A stretch of DNA of 43,888 nucleotides from Verrucomicrobiota bacterium (GTDB lineage: Bacteria; Verrucomicrobiota; Verrucomicrobiia; Limisphaerales; JAHDYP01), in assembly GCA_023383055.1 (NCBI GenBank), contig JAHDYP010000040.1, positions 1 through 43,888 on the forward strand, in the 5' to 3' direction. Below, piece by piece: positions 24,728-33,774 of this stretch. The position numbers and the translations under genes were made by a program. Each line of letters begins with the position of its first letter. Positions within the stretch are counted from its first letter, which is position 1. The notes beneath the pieces were generated by a model. It had not been told where the DNA came from and did no database searches. It saw nothing but the letters and a program-made list of their open reading frames with translations.

Positions 24728-26110
24728 ATGACCCAGAAACGACAACGGAAACGACGGAAATTCATCGTCCTCGGTTTGATCCTGGCCGGCGTGATCGCGC
24801 TGGTCCTGGCGGCCCTCCTGCGCAAACAGGAACCCGTGATCCCGGTCCAGACCGAGAAAGTCAGCCGGCGCGACCTCACGGAAACGGTCGTGGCCAACGG
24901 CCGGATCCAACCGACCGTCGAAGTCAAAATCAGCGCCGAAGTCAGCGGCGAGATCATCGAACTGCCGGTCAAGGAAGGTCAACAGGTGCAGCAAGGAGAT
25001 CTCCTCGTCCGCATCAAATCGGATGTCTATGTCGCCAGCCGCAAATCCGCCGAGGCCAGCTTCCAATCCTCCCTCGCCAGCCAGGCCCTCGCCGAGTCGA
25101 ACCTCCGCAAAGCCCAGCAGGAATTCGAACGTCATCAAGGGCTCTACCAGGCCGGACTCATTTCGGACTCGGTGTTCCTCGACTATCGGACCGCCCACGA
25201 AATCGCCCAGCAACAGCTCAAACAGGCGACCCATCAAATCCAGGTCGCCCGCGCCGCTCTCGACCGGGCCGAGGAGGAACTCCGCAAGACCGAAATCTAC
25301 TCCCCCCTCACCGGCACGATCAGCAAACTCAATTCCGAGCTCGGCGAACGCGTCGTCGGCACCGCCATGATGAGCGGCACGGAAATCATGACCGTCGCCG
25401 ATCTCAACCGCATGGAAGCCCGGGTCGACATCGGCGAGATCGACATCGTCCTGCTCCAACTCGGACAAACCGCCAAACTCGAGGTCGACGCCTTCCGCGA
25501 TCGCAAATTCGCCGGCACCGTCACCGAGATCGCCAACTCCTCGAAGTTCGCCTCGGGCGGCCAGTCGCAGGAGGCCATCAAATTCGAGGTGAAAATCCGC
25601 ATCGACGAACCGGCCGAGTTCCGACCCGGGATGTCCGTAACCACGGAAATCCAAACCCGCTCCCGCACCAATGTCCTCGCCGTGCCCATTCAAAGCGTCA
25701 CCACCCGCCTCCCCAAACCGGCCGGGAAACCGGGCGATCCCGCCAAACCGGGATCGACGGACACCAACGCCCCCGCCGCCTTGACTAACGCCAGCCCCGA
25801 CACGAATACCGCCACCACCAACGCGACCGCTTCCACCAACGCCGACACCGCCAAACGCAAGCCCAACGAACCTCCCAAAGCGATCGAGGTGGTTTTCCTC
25901 GTCGAAAATGACCGCGCGAAAATGGCCCCGGTCGAACGCGGCATCAGCGACGACAGCTACACCGAGATCACCAAAGGGATCGAGGAAGGCCAGGAGATCG
26001 TCTCCGGCGGTTATAAGGCCATCAGCCGCGATCTCGAGGACGGCAAGCGAATCCGCCGAAGCAAGGAGACCGCGGCCGATACCGAAGGCAAGCCGGAAAC
26101 CCAACCCTGA
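24728..26110 (+). CDS. MacA-like periplasmic adaptor (HlyD/RND-type) of an ABC exporter
   Basis: A 460-residue membrane-fusion protein. A Lys/Arg-rich start is followed by one anchor helix ([20 protein letters not shown], about residues 13-32). The adaptor order is visible: a first lipoyl half and barrel strand ([40 protein letters not shown]), a helical hairpin (about residues 105-190), the second lipoyl half ([20 protein letters not shown]), and beta-barrel pieces ending in [20 protein letters not shown]. After [11 protein letters not shown] there is an insertion of about 55 residues rich in Pro, Thr, Asn and Ala before the membrane-proximal domain resumes at [12 protein letters not shown]. 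The ATPase gene and two permease genes follow directly. Together they should form a MacAB-type pump for large substrates; the substrate is unknown. Confidence 0.88.
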   Translation: MTQKRQRKRRKFIVLGLILAGVIALVLAALLRKQEPVIPVQTEKVSRRDLTETVVANGRIQPTVEVKISAEVSGEIIELPVKEGQQVQQGDLLVRIKSDVYVASRKSAEASFQSSLASQALAESNLRKAQQEFERHQGLYQAGLISDSVFLDYRTAHEIAQQQLKQATHQIQVARAALDRAEEELRKTEIYSPLTGTISKLNSELGERVVGTAMMSGTEIMTVADLNRMEARVDIGEIDIVLLQLGQTAKLEVDAFRDRKFAGTVTEIANSSKFASGGQSQEAIKFEVKIRIDEPAEFRPGMSVTTEIQTRSRTNVLAVPIQSVTTRLPKPAGKPGDPAKPGSTDTNAPAALTNASPDTNTATTNATASTNADTAKRKPNEPPKAIEVVFLVENDRAKMAPVERGISDDSYTEITKGIEEGQEIVSGGYKAISRDLEDGKRIRRSKETAADTEGKPETQP

Positions 26111-26141
26111 CCGCGCGCCCGGTCATCAACCCGCACCGCCT

Positions 26142-26852
26142 GTGAGTCTGATCAAGCTGACCAACCTGGCGCGACGCTACCAGATGGGCGCGGAAACCAT
26201 CCACGCCCTGCGCGAAGTCAACCTCCACATCGAGGCGGGCGAGTACGTCGCCATCATGGGACCTTCCGGCTCCGGCAAATCGACCTTGATGAATCTGCTG
26301 GGCTGTCTCGACACCCCCACCGAGGGCACCTACGAGCTCAACGGAGTGAATGTGGGCGAGCTCGACGACAACCAGCTCTCCGAGATTCGCAACCGTGAAA
26401 TCGGCTTCGTCTTCCAAACCTTCAATCTCCTGCCCCGCGCCACCGCCCTCCGCAACGTCGAGTTGCCGCTCGTCTACGCCGGCGTGCCGGCCGCCGACCG
26501 CCACGACCACGCCCTCGAAGCCCTCCGCCGCGTCGGCCTCGAAGACCGCGTTCATCATCGCCCCAACGAGCTCTCCGGCGGCCAGCGCCAACGCGTCGCC
26601 ATCGCCCGCGCCCTGGCCACCCGCCCTTCCATCATCCTGGCGGACGAGCCGACCGGCAACCTCGACTCCCGCACCGGCGAGGAGATCATGGCCGTTTTCG
26701 ACACCCTCTGGCGCGCGGGCAACACGATCCTGGTCGTGACCCACGAGGAAATGATCGCCCGCCACGCCCGCCGCATCGTCCGGCTCCTCGACGGCCGCAT
26801 CGCCGCGGATGAACAAACCGCAAGTCCGGCCGCGCTCCCCGCCTCCGCATGA
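26142..26852 (+). CDS. ABC transporter ATP-binding protein, MacB/LolD type
   Basis: A 236-residue ATPase. I chose the GTG at 26142 because it is 31 bases after the MacA stop and starts the normal first strand ([15 protein letters not shown]); no ATG lies before the conserved part without running into the upstream gene. All ABC motifs are intact: Walker [10 protein letters not shown] (40-48), Q-loop Gln92 in FQTFNLLPR, signature LSGGQ (144-148), Walker B IILADEP (from 164) with the catalytic Glu169, D-loop NLDSRTGE and switch His201 in VVTHEE. The family exports lipoproteins, peptides or macrolides through FtsX-like permeases. The last codon overlaps the next gene's ATG (ATGA at 26849-26852), showing tight translational coupling. 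Confidence 0.93.
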   Translation: MSLIKLTNLARRYQMGAETIHALREVNLHIEAGEYVAIMGPSGSGKSTLMNLLGCLDTPTEGTYELNGVNVGELDDNQLSEIRNREIGFVFQTFNLLPRATALRNVELPLVYAGVPAADRHDHALEALRRVGLEDRVHHRPNELSGGQRQRVAIARALATRPSIILADEPTGNLDSRTGEEIMAVFDTLWRAGNTILVVTHEEMIARHARRIVRLLDGRIAADEQTASPAALPASA

Positions 26853-28078
26853 ACTTCTTCGTCGAGCTGAGCGAAGGACTCCGGATCGCCTGGGACGCCA
26901 TTCGGGCCAACAAGCTCCGTTCGCTGCTGACCACCCTCGGCATCATCATCGGCGTGGTCACCGTCACGCTCATGGGCACCGTGATCGACGGCTTGAATCG
27001 CGCCTTCCTCAACAGCATCTCCATGCTGGGCGCCGATACCCTCTACGTCTCGCGCACCGGTTGGTTCGTCGAATCCTACGAGGAATGGCGCCGGCTCAGT
27101 TCACGACGCGAAGTCACCCTCCGGCAATCCCGCCAGATCCAGGAACTGCTCCCCCCCACCCGCTTCGTCGCTCCCGTCGCCGAAACCCGCGCCCCCGTCC
27201 GCTATGGCACCCGACGCTCGGACAGCGTCCAGGTGATCGGCTCGACCGAGCAACTCGCCTTTACCGGCGGTTTCACCCTGGCCGAAGGCCGGTTCCTGGT
27301 CGCGGATGAAGTCGACGGCGGGCGCCCCGTCTGTGTGCTCGGCGCCGAAGTGGCCACCAACCTCTTTCCCCGCGGATCCGCCCTCGGCCAGCGCGTCACA
27401 GTCGGCCGTCAAAAATTCGATGTCATCGGGGTCATGGCCAAACAAGGCAGCTTTCTCGGCGCCTTCAGCCTCGACAACCAGGTCGTCATCCCGGTCAAAC
27501 AGTTCATCACCGGCTTCTGGCATAACCCCGACCTCCAGATCCAGGTCAAGGTCGGCAATCTCAGCGAACTCGAGGATGCCCGCGAGGAACTCCGCGGTGT
27601 CGTCCGCCGGGTCCGACGGCTGGCTCCGACCGACCCGGACGATTTCGCGATCAACCAGCAGTCCCAGCTCAGCGAACGCCTGGCACAAGTCTCAACCACC
27701 ATTGCCGGCGTGGGCCTGTTCATCACCGGCCTCTCCCTCTTCGTGGGCGGAATCGGGATCATGAACATCATGTTCGTCTCGGTGGCCGAGCGGACCCGCG
27801 AGATCGGCATCCGCAAAGCCATCGGGGCCAAACGCCGCGCCATCCTGATGCAATTCCTGAGCGAAGCCGCCGCGATCTGTCTCCTCGGCGGCCTGGTCGC
27901 GCTCGCCATTGCCTGGCCGTTGACGCTTATCCTCAAACGCTTCATGCCGGCCCAACTCTCGTGGTGGCTCGTGGCCATCGCCCTGCTCGTCTCCCTCTTC
28001 ACCGGGTTGATCGCCGGGCTCCTCCCGGCCTGGCGCGCCGCCCGCATGGATCCCGTGGACGCCCTCCGCCACGAATGA
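26849..28078 (+). CDS. ABC exporter permease, MacB/FtsX type (first of two)
   Basis: A 409-residue permease with the four-helix MacB layout. The first membrane helix follows [20 protein letters not shown] (about residues 19-38). A large periplasmic MacB-type domain comes next (from about 55 to 275), containing [20 protein letters not shown] and [20 protein letters not shown]. Three helices close the protein, starting in [20 protein letters not shown], with the FtsX signature [19 protein letters not shown] and the tail DPVDALRHE. The gene begins inside the stop codon of the ATPase gene and ends in the same way with the second permease gene (ATGA at 28075-28078). With a second, different permease downstream, a heterodimeric pump using one ATPase is likely. 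Confidence 0.92.
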   Translation: MNFFVELSEGLRIAWDAIRANKLRSLLTTLGIIIGVVTVTLMGTVIDGLNRAFLNSISMLGADTLYVSRTGWFVESYEEWRRLSSRREVTLRQSRQIQELLPPTRFVAPVAETRAPVRYGTRRSDSVQVIGSTEQLAFTGGFTLAEGRFLVADEVDGGRPVCVLGAEVATNLFPRGSALGQRVTVGRQKFDVIGVMAKQGSFLGAFSLDNQVVIPVKQFITGFWHNPDLQIQVKVGNLSELEDAREELRGVVRRVRRLAPTDPDDFAINQQSQLSERLAQVSTTIAGVGLFITGLSLFVGGIGIMNIMFVSVAERTREIGIRKAIGAKRRAILMQFLSEAAAICLLGGLVALAIAWPLTLILKRFMPAQLSWWLVAIALLVSLFTGLIAGLLPAWRAARMDPVDALRHE

Positions 28079-29448
28079 ACCCCATGCCCGCACCCGATCC
28101 CAACCGCTCCGAAACGCCGCCCTCCGCGGATCCCATTCGCAACCCCATCGGAGCGCCGGCCTCCGGCACGGCCCCCACCACGGCCTGGCGCACCCGCACC
28201 GCCATCCTCTGGGGCGAAATCGTCGAAAGCCTCGTCATGGCGCTCGACGCCATCCGCGCCCACAAACTCCGGTCCTCCTTGACCCTCCTCGGCGTGCTGG
28301 TCGGCGTCTTCTCGATCGTGGTGGTCATGACCGCCATGCGGGTCCTCCAGAGCAACATCGAAACCGAATTGAGCCGCCTCGGAGCCAACACCTTCCAGGT
28401 CCAGAAATGGCCCGGCGTCTACTTCGGCGGGCCCGATGGCTTCGAAAAATACTGGCGCCGCCGCAACATCACCTTCGAACAAAGCCGCCGCGTCCAGGAA
28501 CGCGCCTTCCTCGCCCGCAGCGTCGGCATCGAAACCGATTTCTGGGGTGGCCAGGCCATCTCTCGCTACGGCAAAACCCCGCCTAACGTCCGGCTCATCG
28601 GCGCCACCGAAGGCAGCTTCCCCGCCCGCAACTGGATGGTCGCCGACGGCCGTGCCCTCAGCCCACTCGACGTCGAGAACGCCCGCTATGTCTGCGTCCT
28701 CGGCGGGTCACTCGCCAAAACCCTCTTCCCCTTCGGATCGGCCCTCGGTGAATCGGTGAAGCTCGATGGGATCAATTACCTCGTGATCGCCGTGCTCGAA
28801 ACCAAAGGCGAAATGCTGGGCAGCAACCAGGACAATTTCGCGGTCATCCCCATCACCACCGGCCTCAACCGCTATGGCGGCTGGAACTGGCGCAGCCTCT
28901 CCATCCTCGTCCAGGCCACCGACCAACTCGCCTACGACGATACCGCCGAACAGGTCCGCGGCATCCTCCGCGCCATCCGTAAAGTCCCGCCCGGCGAAGA
29001 AGACGACTTCGAGCTCTTCTCGAACGAAACACTCATCGGCACGTTCAAAGCCGTCACCCTCAGCATCCGCGTCGGCGTCGCCGTCGTCAGCTCCATCGCT
29101 CTGCTCGCCGCCGGAGTCGGCATCATGAACATCATGCTCGTCTCCGTGACCGAACGCACCCGCGAGATCGGCGTCCGCCGCGCCATTGGCGCCAAAAAAC
29201 GCAATATACTCACCCAGTTCATCCTCGAAGCCATCGTCCTCTGCGAGTTCGGCGGCTTGATCGGCGTCGCCCTCGGCGTCGTCACCGGCAACATCGTCGC
29301 TTACCTCCTCAAAGTCCCGCCCGTCCTCCCCATCGATTGGGTCATCCTCGGACTCCTCATCTGTTCGCTCGTCGGCATCGTCTTCGGCACTTACCCCGCC
29401 ATCAAAGCCGCCAACCTCGATCCCATCGATTCCCTACGCTACGAGTGA
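28075..29448 (+). CDS. ABC exporter permease, MacB/FtsX type (second of two)
   Basis: A 457-residue permease beginning at the ATGA overlap with the first permease gene. The conserved part repeats the layout of its neighbour: MALDAIRAHKLRSSLTLLGV near residue 53, a periplasmic domain, then IALLAAGVGIMNIMLVSVTE, ERTREIGVRRAIGAKKRNIL and the tail LDPIDSLRYE. It differs by a Pro/Thr-rich cytoplasmic extension of about 45 residues before the first helix. Within that extension lies a 23-base sequence (28150-28172) that also occurs in the intergenic region at 35573-35595, so a dispersed repeat seems to have been taken into the reading frame. It would pair with the first permease in the same pump. 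An internal ATG at 28084 is an alternative start. Confidence 0.92.
   Translation: MNPMPAPDPNRSETPPSADPIRNPIGAPASGTAPTTAWRTRTAILWGEIVESLVMALDAIRAHKLRSSLTLLGVLVGVFSIVVVMTAMRVLQSNIETELSRLGANTFQVQKWPGVYFGGPDGFEKYWRRRNITFEQSRRVQERAFLARSVGIETDFWGGQAISRYGKTPPNVRLIGATEGSFPARNWMVADGRALSPLDVENARYVCVLGGSLAKTLFPFGSALGESVKLDGINYLVIAVLETKGEMLGSNQDNFAVIPITTGLNRYGGWNWRSLSILVQATDQLAYDDTAEQVRGILRAIRKVPPGEEDDFELFSNETLIGTFKAVTLSIRVGVAVVSSIALLAAGVGIMNIMLVSVTERTREIGVRRAIGAKKRNILTQFILEAIVLCEFGGLIGVALGVVTGNIVAYLLKVPPVLPIDWVILGLLICSLVGIVFGTYPAIKAANLDPIDSLRYE
28150..28172. repeat. Dispersed 23-base repeat inside the second permease gene
   Basis: The sequence starting GGAGCGCCGGCCTCCGG and ending CACGGC is identical to 35573-35595. 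It contains the small palindrome GCCGG/CCGGC. In frame it encodes GAPASGTA, part of the N-terminal linker. Confidence 0.6.
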
Positions 29449-29791
29449 CGCCGGGCTCCCGCCCCCAACGAAACCCGTCGCCCCCTTTCGTGGCGCAGGC
29501 TGCCCAGCATGCCGATGCACGGTCACACGCACCTCGACCTTCCAGCCCGGCATGGGGATCGATCCGCGTGGCACCGTCTGTAGCGCGGTCATCGGCTTCG
29601 TATTCGCGTCCTTTCAGTGCATTCGCGGTTTCCCCTCCCATCCGTGCCATCCGTGTCATCCGTGGTTTCCCTTTCCCCGTTCGCGTCCATTCGCGTTCAT
29701 TCGCGGTTGGCCGCGCCCGGGCGCAAGACCCATGCATCCCTCAAAATTCCGGGCTCGCGCCCCGCAGTCGGCACACTATCCTCCGCCCATC
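29449..29791. other. Intergenic region with CATCCGTG/ATTCGCG repeats
   Basis: The 343 bases between the exporter operon and the GDH-DHH gene contain no supported gene. Their main feature is the degenerate repeat tract at 29611-29712. No obvious terminator or consensus promoter was found, although both would be expected here. Confidence 0.6.
29611..29712. repeat. Degenerate short direct repeats (ATCCGTG and ATTCGCG families)
   Basis: The tract contains GCATTCGCGGTTTCCC, then CCATCCGTGCCATCCGTG, TCATCCGTGGTTTCCC, then GTCCATTCGCGTTCATTCGCGG. The units are 8-10 bases long and share the form CATNCGYG; two blocks end in GGTTTCCC and a third in GGTT. It looks like a low-complexity dispersed intergenic element and not a promoter. 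Confidence 0.6.
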
Positions 29792-32700
29792 ATGCAGCCC
29801 GCAGTCGCGAACACCTCGGCGCCACCCACCGCGCCCTCCGGCACCGTCGAACTCGATTCCCTCGGCTTCGCGGCCATCGTCGGCGATGTCACCCCGCGGA
29901 ACCAACTGCTCCGGCTCATCGCCGAGCGCATCCGTGTGGCCGCCGCGCTCCTCCAATTCTCCCGTGATGATCTCCACCGCATCTTCAGTCGCCATAGCGT
30001 TTTCGAAGGCGAAACCTCGAGCGTCGATCCCCTCCACCCCGCCAGCTTCATCCTCGTCGAAACTCACCACCTCATCCAGGGCAAGGTCGGCAAAGGCGCC
30101 CTCAAGCTGATCTTCCCCGTCGATCTTCTCGGCGAAGGTTTCCCGTTCCAAGAGGTCGCGCCCGGCGTGGTCGAAGTTCTCACCACCGCCGGCCAACCCG
30201 CCTGGCCCGACGCCGTCGCCGCGGAACAGGTCGTCAAACAGGCCATGCGCGAATTCATGACCGGCGAAAGTTTTAGCATGAGCCTCAAATGCCAGGCCAC
30301 TGGCGCCCCCTTCTCCGGCAGCGAAGGCCTCGTCCTCTGCGCCATCCGCGAGTTCGACCGTTCCACCGGCCGCTATTTCCTCAAGCCCGCCCTCCACGGC
30401 GACGATGCCCACGCCGCCACCGACAAGGCCCTCATCGAGGGTATGATGAACGACGCCGCCGCCCTCCTCACCCGCGCCGGACGAATCGCCTATGACAAAA
30501 TCGTCCATGCCGCCGAAACCAACTCGACCCTGACCGCCCGCCTCGATCTCCAACTCCCCACCCACGTCGTGGAAGGCCACCTCCGCGCGCTCCTCGAGCT
30601 CCAGCCCGATATCGTCATCGGCGACGACGATATGACCGCCCGTTTGCGCCAGTTGTTCGCTTCCCCCGGTTACCGACCCGCCGACTGCGCCCTCGTCCGC
30701 GCCGCCGCCCGGATGCAGATCGAGCATTCCGTTCTGCTCTCCGCCTCCCGCGAACAACTGCGACGCGCCCTCGCCAACCTGCCGTCCGAAGGTTCGCCCT
30801 CCCCGAATCAATACCGGGCGGTCATCGACCTCTTCTTCGGAACCGGCGAAACCCAACAGAACGAAGACCAGCTCTATCATCGGCGGGAGCCGATCCTCAA
30901 AACCCTCTCCGTCGTGCTTTCCGCCCGGAGCCTCGACGAGTGCGGCGAGCCGGAAGTGCTGGCCATGTACCTCAAGACCCTCCTGGACAACCAGCGGATC
31001 ATGCTGGAAGCCGCCCTGCTGAAACGGTTGCCGCGCGGACAAGCCCTGGCCCTCGACTGGTTCGACCGCGCCCCCCTCTTGACCCGGCAACAGGAACAGG
31101 CTCTCGCCGCCCTCATGCCGGCTCCGGGCACGACCCGGGCCCAGGTGAAAGAGAAATTCTGGGAGGTGGTCAACCTGTTGTGCGAGGCCAAGGCCGATAT
31201 CCCGCGGTTCATCACCGATCCCTACCTCCAGGCCCGCAAAGAGGTCCTCGAACGCGCCACCCGCGCCGTCACCGGCGGCGGTGAGTTGCTTCCACCGGTC
31301 GATCGTATTCTCTTTTTCACCCTGCCCTTCACCTACGAGTGCGTGACGCCCAAGCTCGGCGTGATCACCCGCAAACCCGTGGATCTGTGCGGTTCGGAGT
31401 TGCGGCCGGAAGCCATGGCCCTCGGCGGGGTCATGTCCATCGAGATTCTGCTGAAAACCCTCACCGGCAAGACCGCACCGCTCAAGGGCTTGACCGTGGC
31501 CATCGAAGGACTGGGCAATGCCGGCAAACATGTCGCCACCACCATGGTCCAGAAGGGCGCCACCATCGTCGGAGTCAGCGACAGCCGCGGCGCCGTCCTC
31601 CAACCCGACGGCTTCACCCGCGAAGAACTCGCCGTCATCCTCGTCCACAAAAACGCCGGCCGCCGACTCGACACGCTGCTCTCCAGCCCAGCCGCCCGTG
31701 GCCTCTCAACCCGCGCCGGTCAGGCCATCACCTTTCACCCGGAACCGCACCGACTCAAAGACCTGCCGGCCGACATCCTGGTCCTGGCCGCCATCCCGGG
31801 ATCCGTCCAGGCCGAAGATGCCGCCCGGTTGCGCGTGCGGATCGTCTGCGAACTGGCCGGGGTCGCCGTCACCACCGATGCCAAGCGGATCCTGCACCAG
31901 CGCCAAATCCAGGTCATTCCAGACAATCTCGCCAGCTCCGGCGGCCTCTTGGTTTCGCTTTACGAAATGCTCCAGAACAGCGCCGGCCAAAACTGGGACC
32001 GGCAGCTTGAGGAATCCAGTCTCCAGGAACAACTCGCCCGCAGTTACCGCGAAGTGCTGCAACTGGCCGCTCACCACCAGGTCGATGCACCCACCGCCTC
32101 CGACCTCCTGGCCCTGATTCGCATGCGGGACCGCGCGATCTACCGGGATGCGCTGGAGGCCGCCGCGGTGCGCCTCAAGGAACGCCTCCTCGCCGTCGGG
32201 GAACAGGAACGGGTGCTCATCGTGTGCGACAACGACGAGGACGGGATCGCTTCGGCGGCCATCCTCCAAAACCTCCTCAATTGGTTCCACCCGCAAGTGC
32301 CACGACAGATCACCTTCCTCAACGAGGCCTTTCGCTCCGAAGCGATCCTCGATTTCATCGAGTCCGCCGGAAATGGCGCCACCCCCGTCCGACACCTCTT
32401 CGCCGTGGACCGCTCATACCCGCTGCGGGAACCGGGACGCGGCCACCTGGCCAGCATCGCAAGCCGCTGCCGCGTCACCGTGGTCAACAACCATGAACTC
32501 CCCTCCGCCAGCCTCCCCGAACTGATCGCCCGCCCCGACGTCTCCCCAAACCACTCCATTCCCGCCCCGACCGCCCCGGATATCCTTTTGCTCTCCCCCC
32601 AAACCCTCAAGTCGACCATCCCGTCGCGCGACTTCCCGACCGCTATGCTCCTCAAGGAACTCGCTCAACTCCTGGTGACCGATCCCGCCGTGCTCACGCG

Positions 32701-33436
32701 GATCAACTGGCAGGCTGCCGTGGGAAGTTATCTCGATGCCCCGGGCGAAGCCGCCAGCGAGTGGCTTTGGTTCTATACCCAGTTCAACCCGGATCGCACC
32801 CTGGAAGCCGCCCGCGCCATCCGCCTCGTCTCCCGCGCCGGCGGTTACCTCCACGCCATCCAGGCCCTCGCCGGCGTCCAACGCCCCGACCAACTCGAAA
32901 CCAACGACGCCTGGGGACAGTTCATCACCGAATACCGGCTCCTCGACGAACGCGTCCAGGTGCTGGTCGAAAAGATCCTCCTGGAAAACCGGCTGCGCCC
33001 GTTCATATCCCATTTCTTCACCCGCGACGAAGTCACCTCCCCCACCCCCGTCGCCGGTAACGCCGCCAACGAACTCGACTTCTACCACTGGATCTCGGAA
33101 CTCCTCACCCGGCGGGAAAACTCCCAGGACAAACCGATCCTCGTCGGCCAGGTGGTCCAGGACGCCCGCGGCCGACGCTCCCTGGGCCTGCGCATCCGCA
33201 GCCCCCGCAGCGTCGACCTCATGGAGGTCGGCCTGCCCAACGCCTTTGTATCCGGAGGATTGCCGAACACGGCCGTGGCCCGCATCCCCCTGCCGGAGGA
33301 TTGCGAGCCGCATGAGTGCTTCGAAAAACTGGTCGATGAGATCTGGACACTCACCACCAGCCGCCTTCACCTGGCGCCCGATCCCACCACCGCCAACCTC
33401 CCGGCTTCCAGCCAACAAAGCCCCGCCTCAAACTGA
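29792..33436 (+). CDS. Fusion protein: glutamate-dehydrogenase-like half joined to a DHH-phosphoesterase-like half
   Basis: A 1214-residue protein in one uninterrupted frame. Residues about 90-180 resemble a degenerate N-terminal GDH domain: GKVGKGALKL (97-106) and SLKCQATGAPFSGSEGLV (164-181), where the GGAKGG lysine of real GDHs aligns with Glu178. The NAD-binding domain is clearer: VITRKPVDLCGSELRPEA (from 524), LKGLTVAIEGLGNAG with GLGNAG at 573-578, and DNLASSGGLLVSLYEMLQN (from 711). From about 805 a DHH/RecJ-like domain follows: VLIVCDNDEDGIASAAIL (DNDEDG at 813-818), AVD ending at Asp873, NNH at 899-901 in place of DHH, and a DHHA1-like end. No signal peptide is seen, so it is probably cytoplasmic. 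The ATG at 29792 lacks a clear ribosome binding site. Both halves look altered at key residues, so a sensor or regulatory role is as likely as catalysis. Confidence 0.75.
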   Translation: MQPAVANTSAPPTAPSGTVELDSLGFAAIVGDVTPRNQLLRLIAERIRVAAALLQFSRDDLHRIFSRHSVFEGETSSVDPLHPASFILVETHHLIQGKVGKGALKLIFPVDLLGEGFPFQEVAPGVVEVLTTAGQPAWPDAVAAEQVVKQAMREFMTGESFSMSLKCQATGAPFSGSEGLVLCAIREFDRSTGRYFLKPALHGDDAHAATDKALIEGMMNDAAALLTRAGRIAYDKIVHAAETNSTLTARLDLQLPTHVVEGHLRALLELQPDIVIGDDDMTARLRQLFASPGYRPADCALVRAAARMQIEHSVLLSASREQLRRALANLPSEGSPSPNQYRAVIDLFFGTGETQQNEDQLYHRREPILKTLSVVLSARSLDECGEPEVLAMYLKTLLDNQRIMLEAALLKRLPRGQALALDWFDRAPLLTRQQEQALAALMPAPGTTRAQVKEKFWEVVNLLCEAKADIPRFITDPYLQARKEVLERATRAVTGGGELLPPVDRILFFTLPFTYECVTPKLGVITRKPVDLCGSELRPEAMALGGVMSIEILLKTLTGKTAPLKGLTVAIEGLGNAGKHVATTMVQKGATIVGVSDSRGAVLQPDGFTREELAVILVHKNAGRRLDTLLSSPAARGLSTRAGQAITFHPEPHRLKDLPADILVLAAIPGSVQAEDAARLRVRIVCELAGVAVTTDAKRILHQRQIQVIPDNLASSGGLLVSLYEMLQNSAGQNWDRQLEESSLQEQLARSYREVLQLAAHHQVDAPTASDLLALIRMRDRAIYRDALEAAAVRLKERLLAVGEQERVLIVCDNDEDGIASAAILQNLLNWFHPQVPRQITFLNEAFRSEAILDFIESAGNGATPVRHLFAVDRSYPLREPGRGHLASIASRCRVTVVNNHELPSASLPELIARPDVSPNHSIPAPTAPDILLLSPQTLKSTIPSRDFPTAMLLKELAQLLVTDPAVLTRINWQAAVGSYLDAPGEAASEWLWFYTQFNPDRTLEAARAIRLVSRAGGYLHAIQALAGVQRPDQLETNDAWGQFITEYRLLDERVQVLVEKILLENRLRPFISHFFTRDEVTSPTPVAGNAANELDFYHWISELLTRRENSQDKPILVGQVVQDARGRRSLGLRIRSPRSVDLMEVGLPNAFVSGGLPNTAVARIPLPEDCEPHECFEKLVDEIWTLTTSRLHLAPDPTTANLPASSQQSPASN

Positions 33437-33519
33437 CGTGCGCCTTGAGTTGATCCCCGAAGGCAATAGCCCGCGTGGGTCTGAGAATCGCCGGACTTGA
33501 CCGATTACGAACGAGCATA

Positions 33520-33592
33520 GGGTGACAGGTTCGCGGTTTGAGGCCCACGTCCCATGAACCTGTCACCAGGGACGACAGCGAACCTGTCACCA
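33520..33592. repeat. Cluster of three REP-like cores (one direct, two inverted)
   Basis: AGGGTGACAGGTTC (33520-33533) is followed by the inverted TGAACCTGTCACC (33556-33568) and GAACCTGTCACC (33581-33592). The direct core and the first inverted core could pair into a stem with a 22-base loop, as in BIME-type elements. Confidence 0.7.
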
Positions 33593-33754
33593 CGTTTCCC
33601 CACTTGGATTGAAGACACCATCATCCAGGGTCTTGCCTTAATCGGTGGGGCGGTTGACCTCGCCGTTAACCCTGTACACCGGGAGACAAGATCATGTGCT
33701 GACAGAATCATGCCCGGTCCAGGAGGGCTCGGCTAGTCGGAGCAAGTGTGACCC

Positions 33755-33774
33755 TGAACCTGTCCCCTTGTCCT
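33755..33774 (-). repeat. Inverted REP-like repeat
   Basis: TGAACCTGTCCCCTTGTCCT, read on the other strand, closely matches the 22-base repeat at 8407-8428 and 43615-43636, with changes only in the GACAGAGGG part. Confidence 0.65.

Noticed and set aside
24713..26104. A 463-codon open frame opposite the MacA-like gene
   Set aside because: The plus-strand gene has a complete adaptor layout and operon context; the antisense frame has only low-complexity sequence.
29611..29712. CRISPR array
   Set aside because: The repeats are 8-10 bases, imperfect and without unique spacers; no cas gene is nearby.
29741..31648. A 635-codon open frame on the minus strand opposite the GDH-DHH gene
   Set aside because: Gly/Asp/Glu-rich, without recognisable motifs, and opposite the strand carrying the Rossmann signatures.
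33554..33736. Small protein gene in the repeat island
   Set aside because: It begins within one repeat core and contains another, has no ribosome binding site and no recognisable family.
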